Origin: Onchocerca volvulus
Taxonomy: Eukaryota; Nematoda; Chromadorea; Rhabditida; Onchocercidae
Assembly: GCA_000499405.2 (NCBI GenBank)
Contig: HG738139.1
Location: 15,600,858 to 15,664,857 of the forward strand
Length of the DNA stretch: 64,000 bases
Reading direction: 5' to 3'
Below are positions 26,232 to 38,924 of this stretch, in pieces (the stretch's first letter is position 1; every line of letters begins with the position of its first letter). A model generated the notes under the pieces. It searched no databases. It saw nothing but the letters and a program-made list of their open reading frames with translations, and was not told where the DNA came from. Made by a program: the position numbers and the translations under genes.

Positions 26232-28798
26232 CTTTTTGACAGAGAAACCGTTTTTGTTTGATACAAAAAAAGAATTTATAGACTGATATAATATAAAAAC
26301 AAGATATGAAGTTTGATTTGTTTAAATCATCTTGTATTGACATAATGAACATTTTGAATCTAACGAAAAGATTATTGACATATTTCCTACTTTCAATATC
26401 AATTATGAACTTAGCTTCTCGTATCTGATGAGATTGCTAAGGACTTCATATCAAGATATGTTAATCCTTTAATTGGTATAAGTTGAATTTGATACAGATC
26501 AATTATGTCTCTTTACCGGTAACGCTGCTATTCGAAATTTATATTGCCTTCGAGATATCATTTTTGAAATATTAATAAAAACATGCATTTGCATTTGTTC
26601 TATCATATGTAGTACGGTAATTTGATGACATTATCTCATCATCCTTTCATTAGATATGATGATATCCAAAAATTTAGTTATTATCTGATCTCAAAGATAG
26701 TTGTTCTGATGCTAACTTCAATTACAACAATTCCTTTGTTCTTGGTTTTTATATCAATTCTTGCCTTTGTTGGTGACACTTTTTTTTGTCATTTTAATTG
26801 TCGATTGCAATTTGTATTTAATTTTTCACTTTCTATTTCATGCATTTTATAATCATTTCGTTATTTGCGTTGAAAATGAACATTTTTTTACGAATTTATG
26901 CTAAAAAGTATTCACTGTTTCTATCTGAAACTCAACTCTTTCTCGATTTTATTATTTCGACTTTCCAATATAAGAGCAAAACACTTTCTGTTGATTAATT
27001 TTTGCATCACATTACTGCATTATTTATTAACATCCAGTTTCATTCATTTTTAATCCATTTTAGGTTTCTTTTGCTCTTCTGTTTCCATTTTATCTTCATA
27101 TCACGTAAATGCCTATTCATGAAATTTTTTTACACTGAAAGCAACATTTCTTTCTTTTGAAATTGTCTTTCTAATTCTTTATTATTTCGGTTTTATTCAA
27201 ATCAAAATATTGTCGATATATTGTAATACTATGTTATGGGCCTTCGATTGTTCATATTGTTCAGCTGTGGCCAAAGCAGAAGTTTGATTTGATCCGTTGC
27301 TTTGAAATCATCAATTACTTGCTGTAATTTCCCGATTTTAATACTTGAAGCATGACAAGAGTTGTTTATTCATCTCGATTAATTGTCACTGATCATCTTT
27401 TTATCGATACACCACTTCTTATAGCATCCATACAAGTAATTTTCCTTCAATACATAATTCTATAATTGAGTGTTCCACATTTTCTCCGATGATTTTGAGA
27501 CTATCTTAACACTCATTTAATCTCGCTTTATCAATCGCTTTTAGTTCGCAATCGATCTGTCATATTAATTTGAGCTCATTTTAGCAATTTTTTGATGATT
27601 GATTGAATCGTTAAATTTAACTAATAATATACCTATATAATATTTTAGTTTTCTAGCACATAATATAGTAACCACAAATTGTTTCTAATTTATCTTCTTT
27701 CAAAAATAAGAAAAGAAATACTCAAGTTTTCTAAATATTTTAATAGATTTTGATTATTTATTGCTGCTCTAAAATTACTCCCATTTTCTTGGATCATCAT
27801 CGAATTCAATTTTTTGCATCAGCTAATTTTCACTTCCATCTTTATTACTTTTATTCCAAGCTTATTTATTCATTCTGGATTGAAAGAATTAAAATTGTTT
27901 TCTCTAATATAATTTTCAGAAAGAGAGCAAAAAATGGTACAAACAGTTAGCAATATGCACCAGGATTTGATGAGGAATGCGAAAGAGCAAAAAAAAAAAA
28001 AAAATTAATTCTTTCAATTCAAATATTTTAAATTTGATTGAATTCTCAATTTATTGTCATTTTTCATATTTCCAATCTCAGCTATTAAATCTCTTCCATG
28101 CCATTACAATACGAAAAATAATAGATTAATGGACACAGATCAAAATGTCACTATGGTGGTAAGCCAAAATCAGATAAGGCGTTTTTCTGTCACATTATAA
28201 TAGGAAGCTAACGAAAGATCATTAAATAGAGGTCAAAGGATTATAAAAAGAGGTCAGAGGTCAAAGAATTATCGCAGCAGTGAACCAATGTCAGATGAGG
28301 CCATTCTTTTTTTACGGTGCACATCTTTCGCTCTTTATCCCAACATCATTACAATACGATTGAAACCACACTTTGCTTTGTTTGAGGGAAATATTCTACA
28401 AATAAATTTGTTGTAATAGGCATGTAAGGTCTTAAAACGAAATATTGCTTGTAAATGGAATGCTGTTGGTATACGATCATCGATTGATAATGAATTTGTA
28501 GTTGGCGGTAGGTTTGGGTTGGGGATGGGGTGGCAGGTGTATTTGAAGTGGAATTATTTATAATTGAGGGCATGAAGCTAAGATATAATTTTCTTTAGTC
28601 ATCGGAATCATTTATCTTCCCATTTACTATCATTATTTCATAACATTGGCTTATTCACATTTATAATGAAATATTTGTTTTATTATTGGCCAAAATCAGT
28701 TATAATTTTCGAAATTTTCTCAGAAAAACTTATTTCAAGAATATCATTTAATTGTGAGTTTTATGGATTTTCTCATTTCTTATCAATATACATTTCAT
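26232..28798. other. Intergenic, no gene seen
   Basis: AT-rich sequence upstream of the hnRNP gene; it could hold unseen 5' exons of the small minus-strand gene. At 28150-28300 a GAGGTCAAAGGATTATAAAA-type motif recurs (about 28232 and 28251), within a loosely repeated AGCCAAAATCAGATAAGGC / TGAACCAATGTCAGATGAGG pair. I assign no function. Confidence 0.45.
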
Positions 28799-28803
28799 CT
28801 TTC

Positions 28804-28805
28804 AG
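28804..28805 (+). promoter_or_regulatory. Probable spliced-leader or 5' UTR acceptor of the hnRNP gene
   Basis: CATCTTTCAG sits 13 bases before the start codon. It may accept a spliced leader or end a 5' UTR intron. Confidence 0.45.
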
Positions 28806-28818
28806 GTTTCATCACATT

Positions 28819-31800
28819 ATGGAAGAAGTGAAAACGGAACAGTCGGAAATTACAACAGAAGAAGTAGCAGAGACAGATAAGAAGGCAGAAACGGTAGCAG
28901 AAACAGCAGTGGAGACGGAAGCAGAAGAAACTTCAGTAACAACGGCAACAAATAAAGAAGTGGATCCCAATATGTCAAATTATATCAGGCTTCGTGGTTT
29001 ACCATTTTCAGCCAAAGAAGATGATGTGCGAGCATTTTTGAAAGGTAAAAATCTTTTCAAGATAGGTTTTGGATCAAAAATTTCATGATATCCTGAAAGA
29101 ATCACGATATGTTTTGTATTTATGATAGATAGGAATTGAAAAATATCTATTTTGGACAGTTTATCTTTTATGATTAAGAGTTAATTCTTTGATAATCATC
29201 ATGTAATCTGTAATGCCTTCAAATTATCTCATGCGGACTACATAGATACAGTATTTGAAGATTTGTTAGCATTTTGTTTGCTTCTGCGTAATCTTGTATA
29301 AGATAGCAAAAATTATCTTTTATGTATCCAAAAAAAAAAAAAAAAAGAAAAAAAAATGAAATAAATGATTTGGTTATAGGTTTGGAAGTGAGATCGGTGA
29401 CGTTTACATTGACATCGATGGGCCGTGCGAGTGGTGAATGTTATGTTGAATTAGTGGATAAAATTGCAGCAGAGGAAGCAAAGCGCTTTGATAAACAGGA
29501 AATGAACAATCGATATATTGAAGGTCATTTCTTACTTTTTTTAAACGCTTAATTCTCTGTTTCAAATTATAATTAATTTTAACAGATATAACTGATATCA
29601 ATTACTGTTTGATGAAAGATGGTAGAATTTGAGACTGAGACTCCGTTCCATATTGGGAATGTTATAATGTAAGTTCTAGGCCGCTGGAAAAAATTTCCCA
29701 TATTTTTGTTTGCTTTGACTAATAAAAAAATCAGTTAAATCGGGACTGTTTGCACATTCGGCAGAAAAATCAGTTGAATATGTGACTTGGACAATAAAAA
29801 TATTATTTTTTTTCAGTTCGCTTAAATTTATCAGAATTATCTGAATATTTTTGTAGTATTCAACGTAACAGAAAGTGAAGTGGTTTGGATGACGCGACAT
29901 AATGTGATTCGCAAAGGTGATCAAGATACACCTTATAATTTTGTTGTTAGGCTTCGAGGCATACCATTCAGCGCAACAAATGATGATGTGAAAGAATTCT
30001 TCAGTGGTATGTTGTTTCACAGTTTTATAAGTATTTCGAAAGGTTATGAGTTTCAGAGTTTTTCGATATAGAGTGTATAATATTCCGACTTTTGTCGGTG
30101 TACTTATACATTGGCGAATCGCCTTATTTTTCTTTGTTTCAAGAAAGGGTTAGATATAAGCAGGTTTCAGCAATTAATGTCATTATTGTAATTTTACACT
30201 TTCTGGATCGTGTAGTGCAGTTTTCAAGTATTGAATGTTTTGCTTTAATATGAATCGATCAGTAATTTCATATTTCTGGAAGGGAGGTGACTCCTCATTG
30301 GTCATTTATTTGGTGGTGTAAGTATGGGATATAGGATTGGAAGTGGCAGATGTTGTCATCGACAAGGAGCTGGGGGGTCGCCCATCTGGGGAGGCATTCG
30401 TACGGTTCGCCAGCAAACAGCATGCCGAGATGGCCCTGGAACGGAACAGAAACAACATGGGTTCGAGGTATGGGCAAGTAAACATCAGATAACATGCTAC
30501 TTACCTCTTTTTAATGAAATTACGTTTTGATTTATCATGTGAATTACAGTAATGACAAAGTAATTTGGTTACAATGAATACAGTTGACAGTCGAACACAG
30601 CGTTTTAGAATGAAATCTTCAGAGCTGTTGACAATGTCTTGAAGTAAAAAATAATTGTTAGCGTTAATGAGGCGAATACTAAAGCGATTGAGTATACTTG
30701 ACTATCTTACACAGTGTTTAAGAAGAAACATTATTTGTTATTATTGAAATAAATTCCATTTTTATTCATGTAAAGCTCTTAGTGTTTTTTTCATTAACGG
30801 TATCATAGTAGCATTATACATATTACTGTTTTAAATATATTTTTATAGTTTTTATACTGTGCGGGGTAGGCGAAATTTTGGTACTTAGAATCTCAAAAGT
30901 TAGTCAAAGAATTGAAGAATTTTAAAATAAATTGGAGTTATTTGTGAAGTTTTCCGTTAATAAATTATCGATAACAAGTTTTTTTTTTTTTTTGTCTTTT
31001 CTTTTCAAACTTAATTCTTTAAGTTATCTTCGAAAATTTATGCTGGAAAACATTCCTGTTTAAAGTTGATATATTATTATTGACACATTCATGTGATGAT
31101 TAACAATAATAAGTAGCAATAAAACAGAACTGAAAAAATAAAATGAGTGAAATGGGAGCAAGAATATTGTACCGTTTGGATCAATTAAAATATTTTCCAA
31201 AAATTTACCTGATTTTTGTTTGAATTCTCCAGATATGTGGAAGTTTTCCGAAGTTCTGGTGATGAACTGGAGAAATCAAAAGAAGGTCATATTGCACCAC
31301 CGACATCTTTGCGAAGTCTTGCTGTTGAGCGCAATTTTCCAGCACCACGGTCCGGTCCTATACCTCTGCGCTTTGCTGCAGCAAAACTTGGTGGTGTACG
31401 CCCCTATCGGTAAGGAGATTCAACATCTCTTGTTACAATCCTCTGTTAAGTTCTAGAATTTATATGTATTTTAAATAAAATGTTCGAATTTTCATTTTTC
31501 ATCCTTCACTTAATAGAAATGGGCTTATTTTACTTTTTTTCAGAAGAGAAGAGTATGGAGGTCCCTTGAGAAATGTTAGTATGGGTCGTCCTCGTGCTGT
31601 TCCTTACGATATACCATATGGACATCGTTATTCACGTTTTCAGGATTACGGTTACGAAGATGATTTTGATTGCGATGACCCAGCCAAAGTTTACATGAGA
31701 GGTAAATTAATAATACTTTTTTTTTTTTTAAATGATTTCACATATCTTTTTGAATGACATCTTATTTTTCATTAACAATCATTCAATTGTATTCAGTTTG

Positions 31801-33309
31801 TTTATTAAGGTCTTCCGTATAGTGCAAATGCGCTTGATATCGAAGATTTCTTCAAACCACTGAATTGTGTCGAGATTCAGCTGGGTTTCAATGAAGATCG
31901 TCGACCATCTGGTGATGCATGTGTAATTTTTGGAACAGTAATTGAAGCGCGAGATGCACTGTCAAGAAACAAACAGTGCATCGGTAATCGGTAAGAAGAT
32001 TATGAATTAGAGATTTTTATGCGACATTGAGTAGAATTTAATACATAAAAATAGAGAATACTGATACAAATCGTCTAATAAATATATTACTGTAGTGGAA
32101 ATGGATCATGTTGATATAAGGATGAGGAATCTTTCCTGCATTATAGACTAATTCCTTCTGAGATTCTTGACAGATGTACTCATTTTTTATATTCTAAGAC
32201 TCATATATTACCTTATTACATTTTTCTAAAGCTAGTAGATTAGATTTTGTGTAAGTTATAGGAGTTTAAATTTTATGCAAACAGTTTCATTATTTTATAG
32301 ATATATTGAACTTTTTACCGCCGCTGATGTGCCAATTACACAAAAATACGTTATATATCGAAGAATTGGTGGTACAGGTGAGTATCCAGCAGCAGTAAGT
32401 GGAGGAGGGTCACGTGGCCCAACAGCTTTAAATCGTGTTAATTGTGGTGGATATGATGAATGGCTTGATAACGATGCAGGAAATGGACGCTATTCAGGCG
32501 TCCAAAGCAAACCAGTTTCACTTAATCGCATTGGATATGCGACGAGTGATCCTGCTGAGGTTGGAACTGAGAGTTGGTCAAATGCTGATTCGGGTAGAGG
32601 CTGTAAGTTAATTAATCGTTTTAAACCTCTGCATTTTAGTGTTAACATCAGATATTAGTAGAACTTTTATTAAACTTAAAAAATTGAGCGTTAGCTTCCT
32701 TCTAATATCAGATAATAATTCAAATAAAGTTTGGTGATCTATCTCCCTTAGTCCAAGTTCTTTTTTTCTTTCTTTCTTTTTTTTTTTTTTGAAGTGACAC
32801 ATTATACAAAACTGTTTTTATTAATTAGTATCTAGCTTAAGAAATTATTGTATTTGAATCCGGTTTGGTAAACATTTTAGATACGACCGGATATAATAGT
32901 GCTTCAACAGGATACAATGCGAGCTATGCTACAGGAGGGCAGCAGGTTTGTTTGTCCTTTAGTTTTACATTATTGATTCAGACACATGTTCGAAGTACTT
33001 TTAAATGTGAGATATGTGCGAAAGCTTGCTATCATACAATTTGTATTTTAGATTCCATTCAAAGTACTACTAGAATTCTAACATTTTCGTTTCATTTCCT
33101 AATTGAGCATTTGTAAAATAGTTACAGAAGATTAATTTTATAGCGATTCTTGTTGAGAATTTGAACTCCATTATTTTTTTTTCTTTTGTTTGTTTTAATT
33201 CAACAAAATAGAACCAAATCTTTAGTACTATAATGATGAATATGAGGGAAAACAATCTTCATATGGCTATCAGTGGAGCAGTGGTGGTTCGGTGAAAACA
33301 AGTTGGTAA
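28819..33309 (+). CDS. hnRNP F/H-type RNA-binding protein with three qRRMs
   Basis: Ten exons in consistent phase (539 aa): 28819-29044, 29380-29523, 29857-30006, 30335-30467, 31233-31409, 31544-31701, 31810-31990, 32301-32602, 32881-32945, 33226-33309. A Glu/Thr-rich N-terminus (1-50) precedes qRRM1 (about 54-138, YIRLRGLPFSAKEDDVRAFL), qRRM2 (about 152-235, VVRLRGIPFSATNDDVKEFF) and qRRM3 (about 324-400, KVYMRGLPYSANALDIEDFF). A Gly/Tyr/Ser-rich tail follows and ends YGYQWSSGGSVKTSW. The LRGLPF/LRGIPF form of RNP2 and weak RNP1 are typical of F/H proteins, which bind G-tracts and steer alternative splicing in the nucleus. C. elegans has two relatives (sym-2 and hrpf-1) and I cannot say which is orthologous. 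Exon 4 is much more GC-rich than its neighbours. The ATG is the first after the acceptor at 28805. Confidence 0.92.
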
Positions 33310-33467
33310 AAGAATTAGAAACAGCTGCAGATTCCTTTGTAATAATCAGTATTGAAATATCTCACTAGTAAGGGTTTTTAGATGAAGTCAATTACATTGA
33401 CTATTTTATGGTTTTGTCTTATTTTCTTGTTTTAATGATTTTCTTTAATTTTTTCCTTTTTCGAAAA

Positions 33468-33473
33468 AATAAA
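33468..33473 (+). terminator. Polyadenylation hexamer AATAAA of the hnRNP gene
   Basis: AATAAA lies 159 bases past the stop codon of the hnRNP gene, a usual distance for a cleavage signal. Confidence 0.4.
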
Positions 33474-35059
33474 ATTGATTGAAAATTCGCTTTTTTCTCT
33501 TATACTGCTAGCTATTCCGAATTGGAATTTCATAAAAATCATCAAAACAATTTGATTTCTGTTGTGCTTAAGTGATAAATCAGTGGTATTCAAATCTCAA
33601 TTATTAAATGATTTCTTTATATTTGGATATTTTTACTCCTATTTTATAAGTGTTTTCTATGTTTGATTTTGTTTTACTTTGTATTTCATGTTTCCTTCAA
33701 TTTTCAAACTAAAGTAGCACTGTTGATTATCATTTCAGGTAGATTTTCAGAAAAAATACTTTTTCCGTTTTTCGTGAATTAACTTTGCAAACATTCATCG
33801 AAGTAACATGGCGTTATCTGATCTCGTCATTATTTCCTCATTTCTTCTTAAAAGGAGCACTTGACAAGTTTTTGATAGCATAAAATGTTCTCGCCATAAT
33901 TAAAATTTTTCGTAAAGTCATATGTTCATTCTACTTTTGTACTTAATCATTTTTTTCAATAAAAGTGTTTTCTGTGGATATCACCATACATATTCTTAAC
34001 TTTGCTTTTTTTTTATATTTAAAATCAAGAACGACCTATTGCTTTTTCAGTTAATATTTAGAATTCAATGTCTTGCTGATTTAATGGATTAGAGCTAATG
34101 ATGAAATTGCTAATAGTGTAAGCTTTCTTGTGAGAAAGCAATATTCGACAATCTAGCGCGGAACGATAGTGGTTGTATTTGGTAGTCTGAATCCGACTAT
34201 GTATTTTGAAGCATGATTTGAGAAGGATCGAAGACAGGCTGCCTTTTAATTTTACAGTTCTTGGTTTGTTCTATGGAAGTAATAACGACAAATAGATTTG
34301 TTGCCTCAAGCAAATGAAAAACAGAGAAGCGGAGGTGAGAGCAATGTGATATAAAGTTTTCCTTAAGTGATGTTACAAAAATTGATAACATTGACTCTGA
34401 AGTACAAGTGATGGGCGTTAATGAAAACAACTGTACTGAAATGTAAGATAAAAGTATTCTGAGAACAATTTAACGAAAAAACAAAGCTATGATGGCGTTT
34501 TTAATTGCAGTAATTGTTCATTAGAAGAAGTAATCAGTAAGTTTAATATCCTGGAGAATTTATTTTCACCCGAAATTTCCATCAGATAATCAAAATTGCT
34601 TTTAAAGATTACGTTTTTTGATTTAACATATCAAATATTATGAATTTAATTTTAATCTTTATTAAAATTAACCTTTTTCCAAATATCAAAATACTTTATT
34701 TAATAATGGATAATATTATTGTTAGGATTATTTGACAAAAATTTTAAATGCAACAATTTTTGAAACAAATGTTTTAAACGTTATAAGATAATAAATGTTT
34801 CATTTATAGAAATATAAAAAAGGAAGATGTTTTTATCTCTTATACATTTATATAAGAGATAAAAACTTCTTCCTTTCATCTCAACATAATTTATTTGTTT
34901 TATAATCTTTAACAAAATGAATGATAAAGCATGAAAAGATTATTTGTTATTTAATTTACATAATGAGTAATTTGCATAAATAATATTTTCTAAATAGAAT
35001 ATTTTTAGGTGACAAAATGATTAGTTAGGTATAATGTTTCTAGTTCTACATGGATAAAA
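33474..35059. other. Intergenic between hnRNP and membrane-protein genes
   Basis: No coding structure seen. The AT content rises sharply after about 34500. It contains the hairpin at 34821-34874. Confidence 0.5.
34821..34874. repeat. Inverted repeat, 24 bp arms with one mismatch, 6-base loop
   Basis: The left arm AGGAAGATGTTTTTATCTCT continues TATA; the right arm is its reverse complement apart from one base; the loop is CATTTA. It could be a small fold-back element, a hairpin RNA precursor or a terminator-like structure. Confidence 0.8.
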
Positions 35060-37103
35060 ATGGTGATTGTGCTCATTCATTATCTTGTAATGAGCTTTGT
35101 TGAAGCTATATATTATACAAGAGGTATTTCATGTATAAATTATGTCTAATTTATTGATTTATAATAATTTAGCATATATAAAATATTAATTTTATGGTTA
35201 ATTATCCATTTAATCAATAATTCTTTGATAATTATTTAATTATATAATCCTTATTACCTATTTATATAACTTCTTAAGAAAAAAATCTGTCATTATTTTG
35301 TTTAAGCTTTTTTCGTTGAAATATTACAAATAATCATTAAAGTAATAAACTTTTAAATCAGGCGAAATTTCAATCCTGCAGTGTACGCAACATTCATTTT
35401 GCTCTGAACGTGATCGTATTCGTTGGCTGGAAAAACGTCAATCGTATCAAACTTTAGTTGCATCTAAAAATGAAACATTCAATCAAATGTGTTTAATTTT
35501 TGATGTCTTTCGTAAAAAAAAAAAAAAAAAAAAGATTTTAATACTTTAATTAGATTTCTTTATCTTTTTATATCTAAATATGTTAAAATTACGTTTTAAG
35601 CTGTATCACATTAATTAGATCTTTCTTACTTGATTAATCTTTTTATACTTTTTGATAAGAAATCGATTGATAAGTATGGAAAATTGTAATGATCTAAATT
35701 ATCATATATTAGTTGATAATTTTAGCTTTTTGTCATCATAAGAAAAATATATTTGAAAGCTAAATAATATAGAAATTGTCGATTAATTTTAATTAGGACT
35801 AAATAATATATATAATTTATTTACTGGTAGTTGTTATCCCCTTACTCTTTTTTTTTCCTTTTACTCTTTTTTTTTTTAGTAAACAGTTGATAAAATTCAT
35901 TTTTTTAAATGCAATATTTTTTTTTCAACTTCATAATGTTTTTTAATTAAAACTTTTTCTCGCGTTATTTTTTATCATTTTACATGTGCAATAATTTTCA
36001 ATTAAAATCTTTTCTCGTATTATTTGCATAAAATTTAATGAGATGTTTGTCTTAATTAAAATTTAATCAAGTATCTTTTAATCTTTTTAATTAAAATCTA
36101 CTCAAATGCCTTTCTAATAATCGTATTATAATTTAATCCAAATATTTTTTCAACAGTTCTATTAAAGTTTAGTGACATGCCCACTTCAACATTGTTAATT
36201 AATCGTTGGCATAATTATTTCTGTCATGAATATCAAAGTGCACCATTTTTAATGGAAAATGATAGTGAACGTTGGCAAATAACATGTTTATGGAATGGTA
36301 ATGATATAAATGCGACATGTGCGCCTGCGCCATTCTCAAATAAGCCTATTGCTTATATTGAACCTAAAAAATGGCAACAAATGTTATATGTTAGTAAATT
36401 TTAAAAGTTAGAGTTCGAATAAACTAAAATAAATAAAAAAATGATTTGTCATTCAATTTCTTTTTTCCTTTTCAATCATTAATTTAATTAAATTTCTTTT
36501 AGAGATTTCGAAAAAGTATTGGTTGTACAGCAAGAGCTATATCGGAAACAAAAAAGGCATTTTTTTTTTTGTAATGTTAAGTAAATAAGACATTTTCTAT
36601 TTTTTTTTCATTTATTAATTAAATTTACATATGAATTAATTCTTCTACTAATTTCATTATATAGCTTATTATTATTTTTTTTTTTAGAAATTAAAGAAAA
36701 ATAATTTTTTCTTAAATTTTAATTTAACAAAAAGAAGGAAAATGGAAGAAAGGAATTTACCAAAAATATTATTTTAATATTGAAAAAGTAAATTTTATAT
36801 ATTAATAATGAAATATTTTCTTATATGTGTTAAATTCATGCGCTTGATTTTCGTAAATTTAAGACTTCATAATAATGCAATGACATTTATTTTTAAACTA
36901 ATTGAATGAATTATTAAAAATATTTAAAAGTCTTTTCTTTCATTCTTATAAATCAATTCATTAATGCATTAATTAATAAATAGGTTCAAGAATTGTATAT
37001 ATGTACGGAACGATGTTTGCATGGTGGAATCGGTTATATGCCAGTATTGCTTATTGCTGCGACACTTATGATATCTGTCACTTTGTTATGTTTTCGAGCA
37101 TAA
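35060..37103 (+). CDS. Unrecognised Cys-rich type I membrane protein
   Basis: Five exons: 35060-35123, 35362-35511, 36157-36389, 36503-36556, 36984-37103 (206 aa). Exon 1 encodes a signal peptide (MVIVLIHYLVMSFVEA). The ectodomain has about ten cysteines (CTQHSFC, then MC, FCHEYQ, TCLWNGNDINATC, GC, IC, RC). A C-terminal membrane helix (YMPVLLIAATLMISVTLLCF) ends in a very short RA tail, so nearly all of the protein is outside the cytosol. I know no family for it. The exon pattern is supported independently by the degenerate copy at 37965-38924, which shares the same exons. The exon 4 donor is non-canonical: the only phase-compatible site is a GC (AAAAAG/GCATTT), so that boundary is uncertain. 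Codon choice is very AT-rich, more so than in the housekeeping genes. A surface receptor or ligand role is conceivable but unproven. Confidence 0.72.
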
Positions 37104-37397
37104 TTTATAAAATGAATAGATTAATTTTATTATAATATGCAAAAATTTATATAATATTTCTCTGTAATTCTATCTGTTTCGTTTTTGTTTTTTTTTTTTA
37201 TTCAGAAATTTTACGCGTTTTTATGCATTTTACATTTTGTACAACATATATATTAATTGTTTATTATGCTTATTAGATAATTTGTAAACTTATTTTGTTT
37301 TAAATCTCTTTCATTCTATCATACTACTATTATTTTTATTCTTAACTAGCTCGATTCGGCTACGCGGACTAATGAAAAATAACAATAAAAATAGTAT
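37104..37397. other. 3' flank of membrane-protein gene
   Basis: AT-rich, no coding frame. A short, less AT-rich patch near 37350-37370 (TCGATTCGGCTACGCGGACT) may mark the edge of the dispersed repeat. Confidence 0.4.
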
Positions 37398-37700
37398 GAT
37401 CCAATTAATCTATAAGGTGGGGCCACGCTTAACGTGTCTGGCTCCATCTAGTCTATATAAATAAAAGTGTCAATGTTCGTTTATTCAAGATTATAAATTT
37501 CCGAAAATTCTTAAACACACGCCTTATCTATATTAATTCAAAATCTTAGGTGTCGGAAAATTCTCATCTATTGCTTTGAACTTTTGACACAACGCTTCAT
37601 ATACACTTGCGCTGTAGCTCAGTCTGGTCAAGTGGAAGAAAAGAGAAAGCACATGTTTCTAATGTTGGGGAAAAAAACTGATACTTTGTATAATTGATTT
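37398..37700 (+). repeat. Dispersed repeat, copy 2
   Basis: Second copy of the element at 13861-14140, same strand, with about 25 extra bases (around 37545-37571, including TAGGTGTCGGAAAATTCTCA) and the A-box-like GTAGCTCAGTCTGGTCAAG (about 37614-37632). It lies exactly between the intact membrane-protein gene and its degenerate copy. Confidence 0.7.
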
Positions 37701-37964
37701 GTAGTTTGATTTAATTATGAATTATGACTACAATTATAAACATAAATACATTTCAAGAAAATCATAATATTCCGATAAATCACAATATTTTAAGCATATT
37801 TGTGATAAACATCATTATTTATAATTGATCATAATCATAATTACGATTACAAGTAGCATATATTTCAAAAAATATTAATCATGATATTTCATGTACAGAT
37901 TCGTAAATGCATAATAAATATTTTTTGCAATTAATTATCATTATAATTATTTATATGTTTCAAG

Positions 37965-38924
37965 AGATGCAAATGGTGGTATTCGCTAATATGTAATGAG
38001 CATCATCGTTTAAGGTGGCTTCAGATGTATAATCATGCTAATAATATTTCACAATTAATAGATCATAAACGATGTAAGCATCAAATACTACCATCACAAT
38101 ATGATGGATAGTATATATATATAGTTGTTAAAAATGCATTATATATTATGCAAAGGACAAAATCAGTTTTATGATTGATATATGAAGTGATCAATGGCCA
38201 ATACGATTTTTGTGGAATGGAAATAGTATGAGTGGTATACGTGCTCCAACATCACCAATCTATCAAATTTTTATATTGCATCCAATGAATGGCAACAGAA
38301 AATTGAGGCATCTTTATTTTCCATTGATAATTCATTAACATATAACGATTTGCTTTCTTAAATGAACAGTATTTCTGATTTTTCTTTTTTGTTGTTATCG
38401 TAATTTTTTTTTTAAAAATATTAGGAATTCCTATGCAAATCATTGCAACAAAATTTGATTTATTTAGCAAATTTAACTGTAACTATTCATAAAGCATAAA
38501 ACATTATGTATTCATATTCTGTTATTATCGTTCAGAAATTTCGCATTAAAATCGGTCGTAATTATAAAGATACTGAAAATACAAAGTATGCACAATTTTC
38601 CAATTTTGAAGACAAAATATAAATAGACTTTCGTATTTTTATAAATAAGAAATATAGGTAAATCAAACACTTTCAACAAACGAAATCTACCAATATTAAT
38701 TCTTTTCGAGAATAAAATATGTTTTTAACTAAGATAGCATAAGTCAGTATCAAATGAAAGATGAATTGTTTAAATTTTTAATATTTAAAACTAAAAAAAA
38801 AAGTAGTTGGACAAATTGTATGTATGCAAGGAACATTAGTATTCAACCTGAAATCGGTTACATGCCATAAGTGCTTATCATAATAACTTTGCTCATCTCC
38901 TTTATATTGTTGCTAATGATATAA
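37965..38924 (+). pseudogene. Degenerate tandem copy of the Cys-rich membrane-protein gene
   Basis: Four exon remnants align in order with exons 2-5 of the gene at 35060-37103. 37965-38112: CNEHHRLRWLQ matches CSERDRIRWLE. About 38140-38270: a TGA stop precedes SDQWPIRFLWNGNSMSG, matching SERWQITCLWNGNDINA. 38536-38588: KFRIKIGRNYKDTENTK matches RFRKSIGCTARAISETK. 38807-38924: LDKLYVCKEH matches VQELYICTER, then stops TAG and TGA, a one-base shift, and a TAA before the membrane helix (VLIIITLLISFILLLMI). No signal-peptide exon is seen. Several ectodomain cysteines are replaced (C to F and C to R in the aligned pair). It cannot encode the full product. Confidence 0.8.

Noticed and set aside
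26622..26852. Hydrophobic plus-strand frame
   Set aside because: Typical of T-rich intergenic DNA; no signal peptide, splice or neighbour support.
28349..28573. Minus-strand frame of 74 codons
   Set aside because: Low-complexity Thr/Gln/Tyr composition, no splice partner, no homology recognised.
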